Source: SAR324 cluster bacterium
GTDB lineage: Bacteria; SAR324; XYD2-FULL-50-16
Assembly: GCA_028280735.1 (NCBI GenBank)
Contig: JANQLH010000064.1
Span: forward strand, 1-34,591
DNA length: 34,591 nucleotides
Direction of reading: 5' to 3'
The position numbers and the translations under genes are program-made. The notes beneath the pieces are model-generated. The model was not told the origin of the DNA, did no database searches, and saw only the letters and a program-made list of their open reading frames with translations. This document shows positions 25,503 through 33,407 of the stretch, one piece after another (the first letter of the stretch is position 1; every line of letters begins with the position of its first letter).

Positions 25503-26180
25503 CTAAAACAGCCCGGTCCACACCGACGGATGAAAGACACGGGCAAGAATCGTTGCTACAATGGCTATCAAAACACCCTTTTTGCTGATTTCCCCGAGTT
25601 TTAGAGTTTGTTTCCCGGTGATAATGGCAGCAAAAGGTAAGATGGAAGTGTTTTCAACGAAGGACTGGAAATTGATGCCTCCTTGATGGGCTTTTTTTCT
25701 ATCCTGGTGCATCGATCCTAATACACCGTATACCAGAAATCCAAGATAGAACATCCATTCTTCCGGAGAGCGATTCGTGAGGATGTGGGCAAGACCGAAC
25801 AAAGCGAATGACATGTTCATCGGATGACGGGTAATACGGATGATACCAATAGCTTCGGTTTTAACCGTGGCCATACCCATGGGAGAAGGATTGGCGAAAC
25901 CACAAAAAAAGAGGATGAAGGCAAACAGCATGATTAGATTGCAAAGGTGTGTCATCCATGAAGCTGAAGCTGCAACAGGGAAGAATTCATTGGTATTGTC
26001 CGTTAAAACAAAAGCAGTAACCAAAAAAGCAAAGGTTGCAAGGGCAACCAACGAATAAAAGCCCTGAAAACCTTTTTCGCCCATTTTTGACACCAGTTTT
26101 CCTCGGAAAGGTTCGGCACTCAGACCAATGTGCGTACCCGCAAACAGTATCCATCCCAAAAAAACCATCCAAAAATTCAT
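25503..26180 (-). CDS. NnrU-family integral membrane protein
   Basis: A 225-residue inner-membrane protein with about six hydrophobic helices. The characteristic segment GIIRITRHPMNMSFALFGLAHIL is shared by NnrU proteins and distantly by isoprenylcysteine or phospholipid methyltransferases, where the RHP region binds S-adenosylmethionine. NnrU was named from nitrite/nitric-oxide reduction clusters, but its biochemistry is unclear and no denitrification gene lies here. The ATG at 26180 has GAGG five bases upstream; a longer frame to 26267 adds a polar tail without a ribosome site. Its leader holds a branched inverted-repeat structure (26248-26333). Confidence 0.82.
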   Translation of the reverse strand: MNFWMVFLGWILFAGTHIGLSAEPFRGKLVSKMGEKGFQGFYSLVALATFAFLVTAFVLTDNTNEFFPVAASASWMTHLCNLIMLFAFILFFCGFANPSPMGMATVKTEAIGIIRITRHPMNMSFALFGLAHILTNRSPEEWMFYLGFLVYGVLGSMHQDRKKAHQGGINFQSFVENTSILPFAAIITGKQTLKLGEISKKGVLIAIVATILARVFHPSVWTGLF

Positions 26181-26247
26181 GTTGACCTCATTCGAAAAAT
26201 GTCTTCTTGTCTCTTCAGAAAATGTAGAAGAAAATCGGTAAGTAACA

Positions 26248-26333
26248 GATTGTATCTCCTTCCGCATCGGTAGTCATCGATGCAAATCTACTATTCATCG
26301 GACATAACGAGTTTAACTCGGAGAGATACAATC
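26248..26333. promoter_or_regulatory. Branched stem-loop (three-way-junction-like) element
   Basis: The outer arms GATTGTATCTC (26248-26258) and GAGATACAATC (26323-26333) are exact reverse complements. Between them, GCATCG...CGATGC and CGAGTT-T-AACTCG can form two internal hairpins. It lies between the hcp2 stop and the NnrU start, both on minus, so it could be a terminator-like structure or a leader RNA. Confidence 0.45.
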
Positions 26334-26372
26334 GATTATATGATGAGCAATACCATATGAAAAATCTGAATG

Positions 26373-26837
26373 TTAAGCAAACGGAATCTCTTTTTTATAA
26401 TTAAAGAGTGCCTTCTTGGCACCTTCGGGAGTATAGGTGTGACTTATCTCTGCGTAGGAAAAATTAACTTCCACACCGGCCTTTTCCTGATTAAGAAGGG
26501 TCCTGACTTTTCTCACAATTAACTGCTTGAGATCAATCGATAGAAAAACCTGGTTGTCAGCACTGAAACAGGATATTTTCCCTTCATCAATCTGCTTGCC
26601 TTCTGTTAAAAATCCCAGCAGATTAGGAGTGCTTTCATCGTATTTGGACACAACTGTCAATCCCTCGCAGTTGACTGCAGGTTTGATTTTAGATTTGTCC
26701 AACAAGGTGATTTTGTCCAATTCACTGGGAGCTTCATAATTTTGAATCACCTGATCCACATCGATTTCTCCCTCGTGTTTTTCATGAACACTTTCTCCCT
26801 GAATACCGGATAAACTAAGCGTGTAATGATATGCCAT
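26373..26837 (-). CDS. hcp2: Hcp-like T6SS tube protein, divergent paralogue
   Basis: A 154-residue protein with the Hcp pattern. The N-terminal SGIQGESVHEKHEGEIDV corresponds to the Hcp start (GI-GES-H-EI). The C-terminal strand VNFSYAEISHTYTPEGAKKA matches the last Hcp strands. Hcp forms stacked hexameric rings inside the T6SS sheath. It differs strongly from the 175-residue Hcp encoded at 32721, so it is an ancient paralogue or a specialised tube or adaptor. AGGAG before the ATG fixes the start. It follows tssC2 by 66 bases on the same strand, so the two are probably co-transcribed. No effector extension is visible. Confidence 0.72.
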   Translation of the reverse strand: MAYHYTLSLSGIQGESVHEKHEGEIDVDQVIQNYEAPSELDKITLLDKSKIKPAVNCEGLTVVSKYDESTPNLLGFLTEGKQIDEGKISCFSADNQVFLSIDLKQLIVRKVRTLLNQEKAGVEVNFSYAEISHTYTPEGAKKALFNYKKEIPFA

Positions 26838-26903
26838 GGTGTTCTCCTGACGATATTGTTGATAATTAATATGATTGATTCATTGTTATCAGCCACCGTG
26901 TAA

Positions 26904-28409
26904 CTAATTATTAATGGTCGGTAGGTCTGACACTAAACGTATGGAAGCGTTCAATGCTTCCAGTTGATAGTGGGGCCGAATATGAGACAATATTTTATAG
27001 TGCCCCGGTCTGGCAGAATCATCAAAAACCTTGATTCTGCTCTCCTGCAAAGGATGAAGTGATTTCAACTCTGTTGTCACGTTTGTCTGGGTTAAAACAT
27101 ATTGACTGATCCAATTGTTTAAATACTTCTCTATTTCCAATTTATCGGAAAACTTACCGATCTTGTCTCGCATGATAGCTTTAAGATAATGAGCAAATCT
27201 TGATGCCGTCAGAATATGCGGTAGCATGGCTGAAAGACGTTCGTTGGCATTGGTGAGCGCTTTCATGTACTTTTTTTGACGATGAACCGTCTGAGCACTG
27301 AAGAAAGCAGCATAAGAGGTCATTTTACAATGGTTCAGACAAACAAGCCCCTGGTACGACAGTTCTTTCTCGACTGAGTTCAAGATGAAAACACTGGTCG
27401 ACATCTTTGGCAATGGCAGGGTATCAAAAGAGGGAACAGGCAGATCGCTCACAACACCTGCTCCTGCTCCGTCAACTCCTAAAAACCTGGCCAGCCAGCC
27501 GTAATGCTCATAGGACTTACAAATTCTCTGTCCCAAGGCAAAAGCGGCATTGCCCCATAAATATTTCTTTGAATTGCCTCCTTCAACTATCTCTTCATAT
27601 TGAATCGGTCCGGCATTTAAGCGACCCTCTACCTTCCCATAAGGCAAACGAAGCAACACCCGGGGCAAGACCAGAACAACATATCGTGAGTCTTCCGAAT
27701 TCCGAAAGGACTGCCATTTAACCATTTCTTTACTTTCAAAAAGGCGTCCCAGGTTTTTTGGATACCCCAGCTCATTAAAGCTTTCCATGTCCAGCAAGCC
27801 GGGGTGAACACCTGAGATAAAAGGTGCGTGTGCTGCAGCCGCTACTTTGGAAATATCCTGCAATAACGAAACATCGCGAGGTGACCTGGAAAACTCGTAA
27901 TCACCTATTAAAAACGAATAAGGATTACCGCCAAAGGAACCGAACTCCTTTTCATAAACATGCTCAAAAAGGGCACTTCTATCAAATTGGATGGCAATCT
28001 CGAAATCTTTGAGTAACTCCGCCTTGGAAATATTTAAGACCCGGATCTTGATGTCCGACCCGGCTTGTGAGCTGGAGATAAAAAAATGCAGCCCCCTCCA
28101 CCGGGATTCCAATGCCTGGAAATGATCATGGTGCAGTATCTCATCCAATTGCCTGGCCAGGGCAGCCTGAATCGAAGCGATTCTGTTTCTGATCATTAAA
28201 CTGATGCCGGATTTTACGCTCATCCCGCCTGAAAGATACTGTTCTGCAAAAGTCCGGACCAGGATACGCAAAGGTAGTTCCGTAGACGGTCTGTTTTTGC
28301 GATTTTCCAGATCCATGACTTCTTTCCACATGACTTCCAGTCTGCTCGCCTCAACCCGTTCGTGCTCCTTGACCTTTACGCCGCTAGCTTGAATCGAATG
28401 AGATTGCAT
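26904..28409 (-). CDS. tssC2: T6SS contractile-sheath large subunit paralogue, without adjacent tssB
   Basis: A 501-residue TssC/VipB-family protein, clearly related to the 495-residue TssC at 31152. It shares LDEILHHDHFQALESRWRGL, RVLNISKAELLKDFE, FGSFGGNPYSFLIGDYEF, NSEDSRYV, KYLWGNAAFALG, SRFAHYLKAIMRDKIG and the final RPHYQLEALNASIRL. TssC normally pairs with TssB to build the contractile sheath. This copy has no TssB beside it and is followed only by hcp2. Differences cluster in the N-terminal about 45 residues and in the SFDTLPLPKMSTSVF region. It may borrow TssB from the plus-strand operon or have another role. No clear Shine-Dalgarno precedes the ATG. Confidence 0.88.
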   Translation of the reverse strand: MQSHSIQASGVKVKEHERVEASRLEVMWKEVMDLENRKNRPSTELPLRILVRTFAEQYLSGGMSVKSGISLMIRNRIASIQAALARQLDEILHHDHFQALESRWRGLHFFISSSQAGSDIKIRVLNISKAELLKDFEIAIQFDRSALFEHVYEKEFGSFGGNPYSFLIGDYEFSRSPRDVSLLQDISKVAAAAHAPFISGVHPGLLDMESFNELGYPKNLGRLFESKEMVKWQSFRNSEDSRYVVLVLPRVLLRLPYGKVEGRLNAGPIQYEEIVEGGNSKKYLWGNAAFALGQRICKSYEHYGWLARFLGVDGAGAGVVSDLPVPSFDTLPLPKMSTSVFILNSVEKELSYQGLVCLNHCKMTSYAAFFSAQTVHRQKKYMKALTNANERLSAMLPHILTASRFAHYLKAIMRDKIGKFSDKLEIEKYLNNWISQYVLTQTNVTTELKSLHPLQESRIKVFDDSARPGHYKILSHIRPHYQLEALNASIRLVSDLPTINN

Positions 28410-29141
28410 TTTCGATTAATTCAATTTTTGTACTCGGTTAATAGTAGAAGCTGAAAAACATATTAATAAAAAAGCATAAAGTTACATTATATGTCTATCT
28501 TTAATTATTTAATCAGCTGTGATGTTTGTAATATAGCAGTTATCAGATTTTATTTTATTTGTATGATAAATGTTAAATCTAAAAAATTCTTTACACGAAT
28601 TGGTCCACCAAACGAGTAATAAAATCGATCAGGAAAGTAAGAACGACATGGAAAAAGAACGATAATGGCATATAATATCAATAAATTTCAGTAATATAAC
28701 CCAATTGATGCCTGATGGTCCGGAAAATTTCTCCGCCTGATTTGATCGATCCCGCAGCCAAATCTGTTGAATTATAACAAATTTGAAAATTCCTAAGCGC
28801 CATGAAAAAACTGTATAATCCAAGTATATCAGCATTATAGAAAAAATTACATTAGCGATATTCTCTCTTCCCTTCGATCAAACGTGTAAAGAAAAAATCT
28901 TTTCTGAAAAAAAATCAAAGCTCTTGAGCTGTCAAAGAAAAATTACAAAAACTATTTAAGTTGCTAAAATTATTGATTTTTAAGTTTTTCAGACTTTGAT
29001 AATCGTAAACATACGCTGAGTGTTTTCGTCCGCATTTGGAAAAAACAAATCAAATATAGAAATTATACTCATGTGTTTCACCATAACTCACGGCATACCA
29101 ATGCTATTAAAGTGCTTGGGTTTAAAGAAAAATGATTTTTA

Positions 29142-29170
29142 TTGACATCTTCAATGTGAAGTTGGATATT
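29142..29170 (+). promoter_or_regulatory. Candidate sigma-70-type promoter of the tssA operon with palindrome in the spacer
   Basis: TTGACA (29142-29147), 17 bases, then GATATT (29165-29170). CTTCA-ATG-TGAAG (29149-29161), a hyphenated palindrome, occupies the spacer and would let a regulator block polymerase. The resulting leader to tssA would be about 190 bases. Confidence 0.4.
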
Positions 29171-29335
29171 TCTCATTAACTCGTGCTTGATAGAAAAAAA
29201 TAATAAATAAGTAAAAAAAGCAGAGTTGAAAAAAAAGTAAATAAAATATTTAAATGAACTTGCTTGCAACTATAAATAAAATAGAGTTGCCTGCAATAAA
29301 GCCCGATCAGCAGTTTTACTATCAAAGGATGGTAA

Positions 29336-29362
29336 ATGCCGAATAAAGAGCACTCAAACTAA
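29336..29362 (+). CDS. Possible leader minicistron before tssA
   Basis: An eight-residue frame (MPNKEHSN) has an AAAGGAT ribosome site six bases upstream, and its stop ends six bases before the tssA ATG. tssA itself has no Shine-Dalgarno and no alternative upstream start, since an in-frame stop lies at 29344. Reinitiation after this minicistron could therefore drive TssA translation. This is an inference from spacing only. Confidence 0.35.
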   Translation: MPNKEHSN

Positions 29363-29367
29363 AGCCA

Positions 29368-30450
29368 ATGACCGACAACAACGAGCAGGGAATCCTGGAC
29401 ATCAAAAAACTGCTTCAGCCAATTGCTGATGAGAATCCTGTAGGGAATTACCTGCGATACGAAGGTCTGTATGACCAAATTGAAGAGCTGAGAAAAGAAG
29501 ATGACCCGAATCTGCCCCAGGGAGTCTGGCAAACGGATTTAAAATCCGCGGATTGGGCAGGTGTATTTGAGGCTTCTGAAAAGGCCTTGTTATCCGAATC
29601 TAAAGATCTCCAGATTGCCAGTTGGTTAATGGAAAGTATGATTCATTTACATGGCATGAATGGTGTGGCCGAAGGCCTTAACCTGATCCATGAGCTGTGC
29701 CGTGAGTTTTGGGATGATATCTACCCGGCACTGGATGAAGACGATGTTGATTTTCGCATCTCTCCCTTTTTATGGATTAATAGTGTTCTGGCAGAAAAGT
29801 TAAAGGTTATCCCTATCACCCGACCGGATTTGGAGGATTGCCTGGTCTTTAATTTTCAAGAGTGGGAAAGGATGGTTCATCTGGAAGCTCTTGCAAAACA
29901 ATCAGCTTCTGCCCGCAAAAGCCTTGATGGCGAAAAAAAATGTACAAGGGGAGAATACAATCGCAGTACCGAAAACACTCCCTTGGAATTTCTTAAGAAT
30001 CAACAGGCAGCTTTGCTGTCATCGTTAACGGTGACTAATGATCTCTGTACTTTTCTTGATGAAAAGTGCGGAAAGGCCTCTCCCGGCTTAGGTCAATTCA
30101 GAAAAAATCTTGAAGCGATCGAAGCTCAAATGAATCTGTTGATCTCAAAACGGGATAAATCAACTGGCAATAACATGTCAGAAGAAGCGGCAGAAAGAGA
30201 GGGAGGCGGAATCTCAAAAACATTCCTGTTCGATTCGGATAGCCGGGTCAAAAGCAGGGATGAAGCCTACCATTTACTTTCTGAAATAGCGGAATACCTT
30301 ATGGAGACAGATCCCCACAGTCCTGTTCCCTTTTTAGTCAAACGAGCCGTTAGTTGGGGATCGATGAGTCTGAGTGAGCTTCTAACCGAGCTATTGAAAG
30401 ACGGGCAGAACTTACAGCAGATCTACTCTTTGCTCGGAATCCAGGAATAA
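29368..30450 (+). CDS. tssA: T6SS assembly chaperone/cap protein TssA
   Basis: A 360-residue TssA with the ImpA N-terminal domain. LLQPIADENPVGNYLRYEGLYDQI and WQTDLKSADWAGVFE are typical, followed by LMESMIHLHGMNGVAEGLNLIHELCREFWDDIYP. The middle is polar and probably helical (residues about 180-290). The end, SRDEAYHLLSEIAEYLMETDPHSPVPFLVKRAV, is the C-terminal domain found in TssA proteins that sit at the baseplate or sheath tip. TssA coordinates tube and sheath polymerisation from the baseplate. It is the first gene of the plus-strand operon, with tssB 35 bases downstream. The ATG is isolated and lacks a ribosome site. Confidence 0.9.
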   Translation: MTDNNEQGILDIKKLLQPIADENPVGNYLRYEGLYDQIEELRKEDDPNLPQGVWQTDLKSADWAGVFEASEKALLSESKDLQIASWLMESMIHLHGMNGVAEGLNLIHELCREFWDDIYPALDEDDVDFRISPFLWINSVLAEKLKVIPITRPDLEDCLVFNFQEWERMVHLEALAKQSASARKSLDGEKKCTRGEYNRSTENTPLEFLKNQQAALLSSLTVTNDLCTFLDEKCGKASPGLGQFRKNLEAIEAQMNLLISKRDKSTGNNMSEEAAEREGGGISKTFLFDSDSRVKSRDEAYHLLSEIAEYLMETDPHSPVPFLVKRAVSWGSMSLSELLTELLKDGQNLQQIYSLLGIQE

Positions 30451-30485
30451 GTTTTCCATCTTAAACCAAGCCAATAGGAGGCAAT

Positions 30486-31097
30486 ATGTCAAACAGTACG
30501 CAACATAAGTTGTCAAAAGTCCGACCACCCAGGGTGCAAATTACCTATGATGTTGAGGTGGGAGACGATGTACAAATGAAGGAACTCCCCCTCGTTGTGG
30601 GAGTCATGAGTGACCTGAGCGGTGAATCCGTGAAAAAGAAGCCGAAACTAAAAGAACGAAAGTTTGTGGAGATCGATTCAGAGAACTTTGATGAAGTGAT
30701 GGCATCCATTCAACCACGTGTGGAAATCTCTGTGGATAACAAACTCACCGATGAGGATACAAAGCTGAACATGCAGCTTGATTTCAATAAAATGGAAGAT
30801 TTTAAACCATTGAACGTGGTTAAAAAAGTACCGGCTTTGAACAAGTTGTTTGAAGCACGCAGCCACCTGGTGGATCTTCTGGGCAAACTGGACGGCAACG
30901 ACAAACTGGACGAAATGCTGACGGAAATTGTTCAGAACACACCGGATCTGGAGCAAATCAAAGCTGCAACCGCAGATGAAGAAGAATCGGCCCCGGAAAA
31001 GAAAGACAAGAAATCAGCCAAAGCCGAAAAAGCTCCAGGTAAAACGGATGATAAATCAGACGATAGTCCGGACGATAAACCAGCCAAGAAAAAATAA
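30486..31097 (+). CDS. tssB: T6SS contractile-sheath small subunit TssB, with charged C-terminal tail
   Basis: A 203-residue TssB/VipA. RVQITYDVEVGDDVQMKELPLVVGVMSDLSG, LKERKFVEIDSENFDEVMASIQPR and FKPLNVVKKVPALNKLFEAR are all family hallmarks. TssB is usually about 160-170 residues. Here residues about 163-203 form an added low-complexity Lys/Asp/Ser/Pro tail (EKKDKKSAKAEKA and similar) that would project from the sheath. The strong AGGAGG sets the start. It lies 54 bases before tssC and should form TssB-TssC heterodimers that polymerise around Hcp; ClpV recycles the contracted sheath. Confidence 0.93.
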   Translation: MSNSTQHKLSKVRPPRVQITYDVEVGDDVQMKELPLVVGVMSDLSGESVKKKPKLKERKFVEIDSENFDEVMASIQPRVEISVDNKLTDEDTKLNMQLDFNKMEDFKPLNVVKKVPALNKLFEARSHLVDLLGKLDGNDKLDEMLTEIVQNTPDLEQIKAATADEEESAPEKKDKKSAKAEKAPGKTDDKSDDSPDDKPAKKK

Positions 31098-31151
31098 GCT
31101 GGTAATCTTTCATTCACATTCCGAATTGAAAACCATTTACAAAGGAATAAG

Positions 31152-32639
31152 ATGTCAACCGCAAATAAAGAAGTAAAAGCTCCCCAGGCGATGGAGGGCA
31201 CCAGTGAATTGAGTCTGATTGATTCCATCATCCAGGAAGGAAAAATGGCCAAGGATGAAAATCAAGAGACTTACGCCAAGGACCTGTTATCGGAATTCGC
31301 AAGGCAGGTTCTGGATGAAGGTATGGTCGTCGATAAAGGACTGAACCAAACCATCAAGGAAAGGATTGGCCAGATTGATCAACTGATCAACGGTCAACTG
31401 AATGAAATTCTTCATCATGAAAAATTCCAGAAAATGGAATCAGCCTGGAAGGGTATGGAGTACCTGGTGAAGAATACGGAAACCAGTTCCACCCTGAGGT
31501 TAAGAGTACTGAATGTTGCCAAGGATGAATTGGTTGATGACTTGGAAAAAGCAATGGAATTCGATCAAAGTGCCCTGTTTAAAAAGATTTACGAGCATGA
31601 ATACGGAACCTTTGGCGGAACTCCCTACAGCGTGTTGATCGGTGATTATTATTTTGGAAGACATCCACGGGACATGTCCTTATTGGAAAGGATTTCTCAC
31701 GTGGCTTCCGCGGCTCACTCTCCGTTTATTGCCGCTGCCGACCCAAGGCTTTTTGACATGGACAGTTTCCAGGAACTGGGCAATCCGCATGATCTGTCAA
31801 AGATATTTGAAAGTGCTGAATTAGCCAAATGGCGGACCTTCAGAGAGTCGGAAGATTCACGGTTTGTCTCCCTGGTCATGCCGCATATTTTACTGAGACA
31901 GCCTTATGGTCCTGATTCAGAGCCTGTAGAACATCTTAACTATATTGAAGATGTTAACGGCAAAGATCACAGCAAATACCTCTGGGGTAATGCTGCATAT
32001 GCGCTTGGTTCACGAATTACCAATGCGTTTTCAAAATACAAGTGGTGTGCTTCCATTCGTGGTGTTGAAGGAGGTGGCCTGGTGGAAAATCTGCCGGCAC
32101 ATAACTTCCTGACCGTTGATGGAGATATAGAACTGAAATGTCCAACAGAAGTCCAGATTACGGACCGCAGGGAAAAAGAACTCAACGATCTCGGGTTTAT
32201 CAGTCTCGTGCATTGTAAGGGAACCGATCAGGCAGCATTTTTCGGAGGACAAACAGCCAACAAACCCAGGTTGTATACCACTGACGAAGCAAACGAAAAT
32301 GCCCAGATCTCTTCCATGTTGCCGTATATTCTGGCCTCTTCCAGGTTTGCTCACTATCTGAAAGTAATCATGAGAGACAAGGTAGGTAGCTTTGCAACCA
32401 AAGAACAGATCGCCGATTACCTTAACAATTGGCTGGCAAATTACATTCTGCTGGCGGATGATGCCGGACCGGATCTCAAAGCTGAATATCCCTTGAGAGA
32501 AGGCAGGGTGGATGTGACGGAAGTGGAAGGGAAAATCGGTGCCTATCGCGCCATCGTTTTCCTGAGACCGCATTTTCAACTCGAGGAATTAACAACCTCC
32601 ATAAGACTCGTAGCCGAGTTGCCCGCTCCTACGGGGTAG
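31152..32639 (+). CDS. tssC: T6SS contractile-sheath large subunit TssC
   Basis: A 495-residue TssC/VipB. Family hallmarks are LNEILHHEKFQKMESAWKGM, YGTFGGTPYSVLIGDYYFGRHPRDM, RESEDSRFVSLVMP, KYLWGNAAYALGSRI, SSRFAHYLKVIMRDK and the terminal RPHFQLEELTTSIRLVAELP. The N-terminal helix, about residues 10-40, is where family members contact ClpV. The gene follows tssB, the order needed for co-assembly. AAGGA precedes the ATG. A terminator-like hairpin overlaps its stop codon, which could lower read-through into clpV and leave hcp to its own promoter. Confidence 0.96.
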   Translation: MSTANKEVKAPQAMEGTSELSLIDSIIQEGKMAKDENQETYAKDLLSEFARQVLDEGMVVDKGLNQTIKERIGQIDQLINGQLNEILHHEKFQKMESAWKGMEYLVKNTETSSTLRLRVLNVAKDELVDDLEKAMEFDQSALFKKIYEHEYGTFGGTPYSVLIGDYYFGRHPRDMSLLERISHVASAAHSPFIAAADPRLFDMDSFQELGNPHDLSKIFESAELAKWRTFRESEDSRFVSLVMPHILLRQPYGPDSEPVEHLNYIEDVNGKDHSKYLWGNAAYALGSRITNAFSKYKWCASIRGVEGGGLVENLPAHNFLTVDGDIELKCPTEVQITDRREKELNDLGFISLVHCKGTDQAAFFGGQTANKPRLYTTDEANENAQISSMLPYILASSRFAHYLKVIMRDKVGSFATKEQIADYLNNWLANYILLADDAGPDLKAEYPLREGRVDVTEVEGKIGAYRAIVFLRPHFQLEELTTSIRLVAELPAPTG

Positions 32640-32665
32640 TATTCATTTCATGGGCAGCTTTTTTT
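32618..32665 (+). terminator. Terminator-like hairpin overlapping the tssC stop
   Basis: GTTGCCC (32618-32624) pairs with GGGCAGC (32652-32658) with one G:U; seven T residues follow (32659-32665). The stem starts inside the last tssC codons. As hcp continues downstream, it would act as a partial terminator or processing site. Confidence 0.45.
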
Positions 32666-32720
32666 AATTTAATCAGTACTCAATTTATGGGTACTAACTA
32701 TCATTTAACAAGGAGAAATA

Positions 32721-33248
32721 ATGGCAAGTGATACACCTATGACAGTTTCAAAAGCCGATATCGAGAATAAGGCAGTTAGGACGTTTGCTAAAATCGACGG
32801 CATGGAAGGTCCGAGCACCTATGCAGGTGAAGAGGGCTCTGTGGAGCTGTTAGGTTGGAGTCAATCCTTCAATCAGCCGACTCAGTTGGCTCGATCTGCT
32901 GGGAATACCGCTTCTGCAGGTAAGGCAAAGCACGGAAAACTTACCGTTTTGAAGCAAATCGATTCCACCACAACTGAACTGTTGAAGAAGTGCTGGAAAG
33001 GCAATCAGATCAACAAGATTACCATCAGCTCATACAATTCAGATGTGAAGTATTTGTACATCGAAATGGAAAAAGTAGTTATTTCCGATCAAAAACTGGC
33101 TGACAGTCCAAATCAAGTGATTCCTTTGGAAGAACTGGTATTGGATTACGGTTCAGTCAAGTATTCCTACACCCCGGTAGATGCAACAGGACAAGGTACT
33201 GGCGAGATGCCGGTTGCCATGAACCTGGAAACCGGAAACATCAGCTAA
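32721..33248 (+). CDS. hcp: T6SS tube protein Hcp
   Basis: A 175-residue Hcp. FAKIDGMEGPST at the start, VELLGWSQSFNQP, HGKLTVLKQIDSTTTELLKKC, ITISSYNSD and VLDYGSVKYSYTP in strand order give the standard Hcp barrel, which stacks as hexameric rings inside the TssBC sheath and carries effectors. AAGGAG six bases upstream is a strong ribosome site, as expected for an abundant protein. The N-terminus is about 20 residues longer than in many Hcps and the tail TGEMPVAMNLETGNIS is short. It is unlike the minus-strand paralogue at 26373. Confidence 0.93.
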   Translation: MASDTPMTVSKADIENKAVRTFAKIDGMEGPSTYAGEEGSVELLGWSQSFNQPTQLARSAGNTASAGKAKHGKLTVLKQIDSTTTELLKKCWKGNQINKITISSYNSDVKYLYIEMEKVVISDQKLADSPNQVIPLEELVLDYGSVKYSYTPVDATGQGTGEMPVAMNLETGNIS

Positions 33249-33266
33249 GAAGCAGTTGGTTGATGG

Positions 33267-33362
33267 AGTTTAGAGTTACGAAACGGAACCGCACATCGCA
33301 TAGCGTCTGGCGATATTTCCTGCAAGGGATAAACGGCCCGTTTTTATCCGTAACTCTAAACT
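33267..33362. repeat. Long inverted-repeat element after hcp
   Basis: AGTTTAGAGTTACG (33267-33280) is the exact reverse complement of CGTAACTCTAAACT (33349-33362). A second hairpin, GGATAAACG with CGTTTTTATCC, lies just inside the right arm. It could fold as a transcript-stabilising structure or be a small insertion. Confidence 0.55.
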
Positions 33363-33407
33363 TTACCAAGACTAGACGAATTTTTGAAGAACCGTCAATA
33401 AGCCTTT

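Larger units (their letters stand above)
28410..29367. other. AT-rich divergent spacer between the two T6SS transcription units
   Basis: 958 bases, markedly richer in A+T than the flanking genes, with many A and T runs and no supported gene; two short frames (about 28629-28835 and 29078-29269) are low-complexity. For the minus unit, TATAAT is seen at 28491-28486. For the plus unit a promoter candidate lies at 29142-29170. An inverted pair GCAACT/AGTTGC lies at 29266-29290, and a short minicistron just before tssA. The composition invites silencing by nucleoid proteins. Confidence 0.6.

Noticed and set aside
26248-26333. tRNA gene, suggested by the cloverleaf-like shape
   Set aside because: No T-loop GGTTCGA-like sequence, no CCA end and no recognisable anticodon arm; only stems are shared.
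28629-29269. Short minus-strand frames in the AT-rich T6SS spacer
   Set aside because: Low-complexity translations rich in Phe, Ile and Lys, as expected from AT-rich DNA; no start signals.
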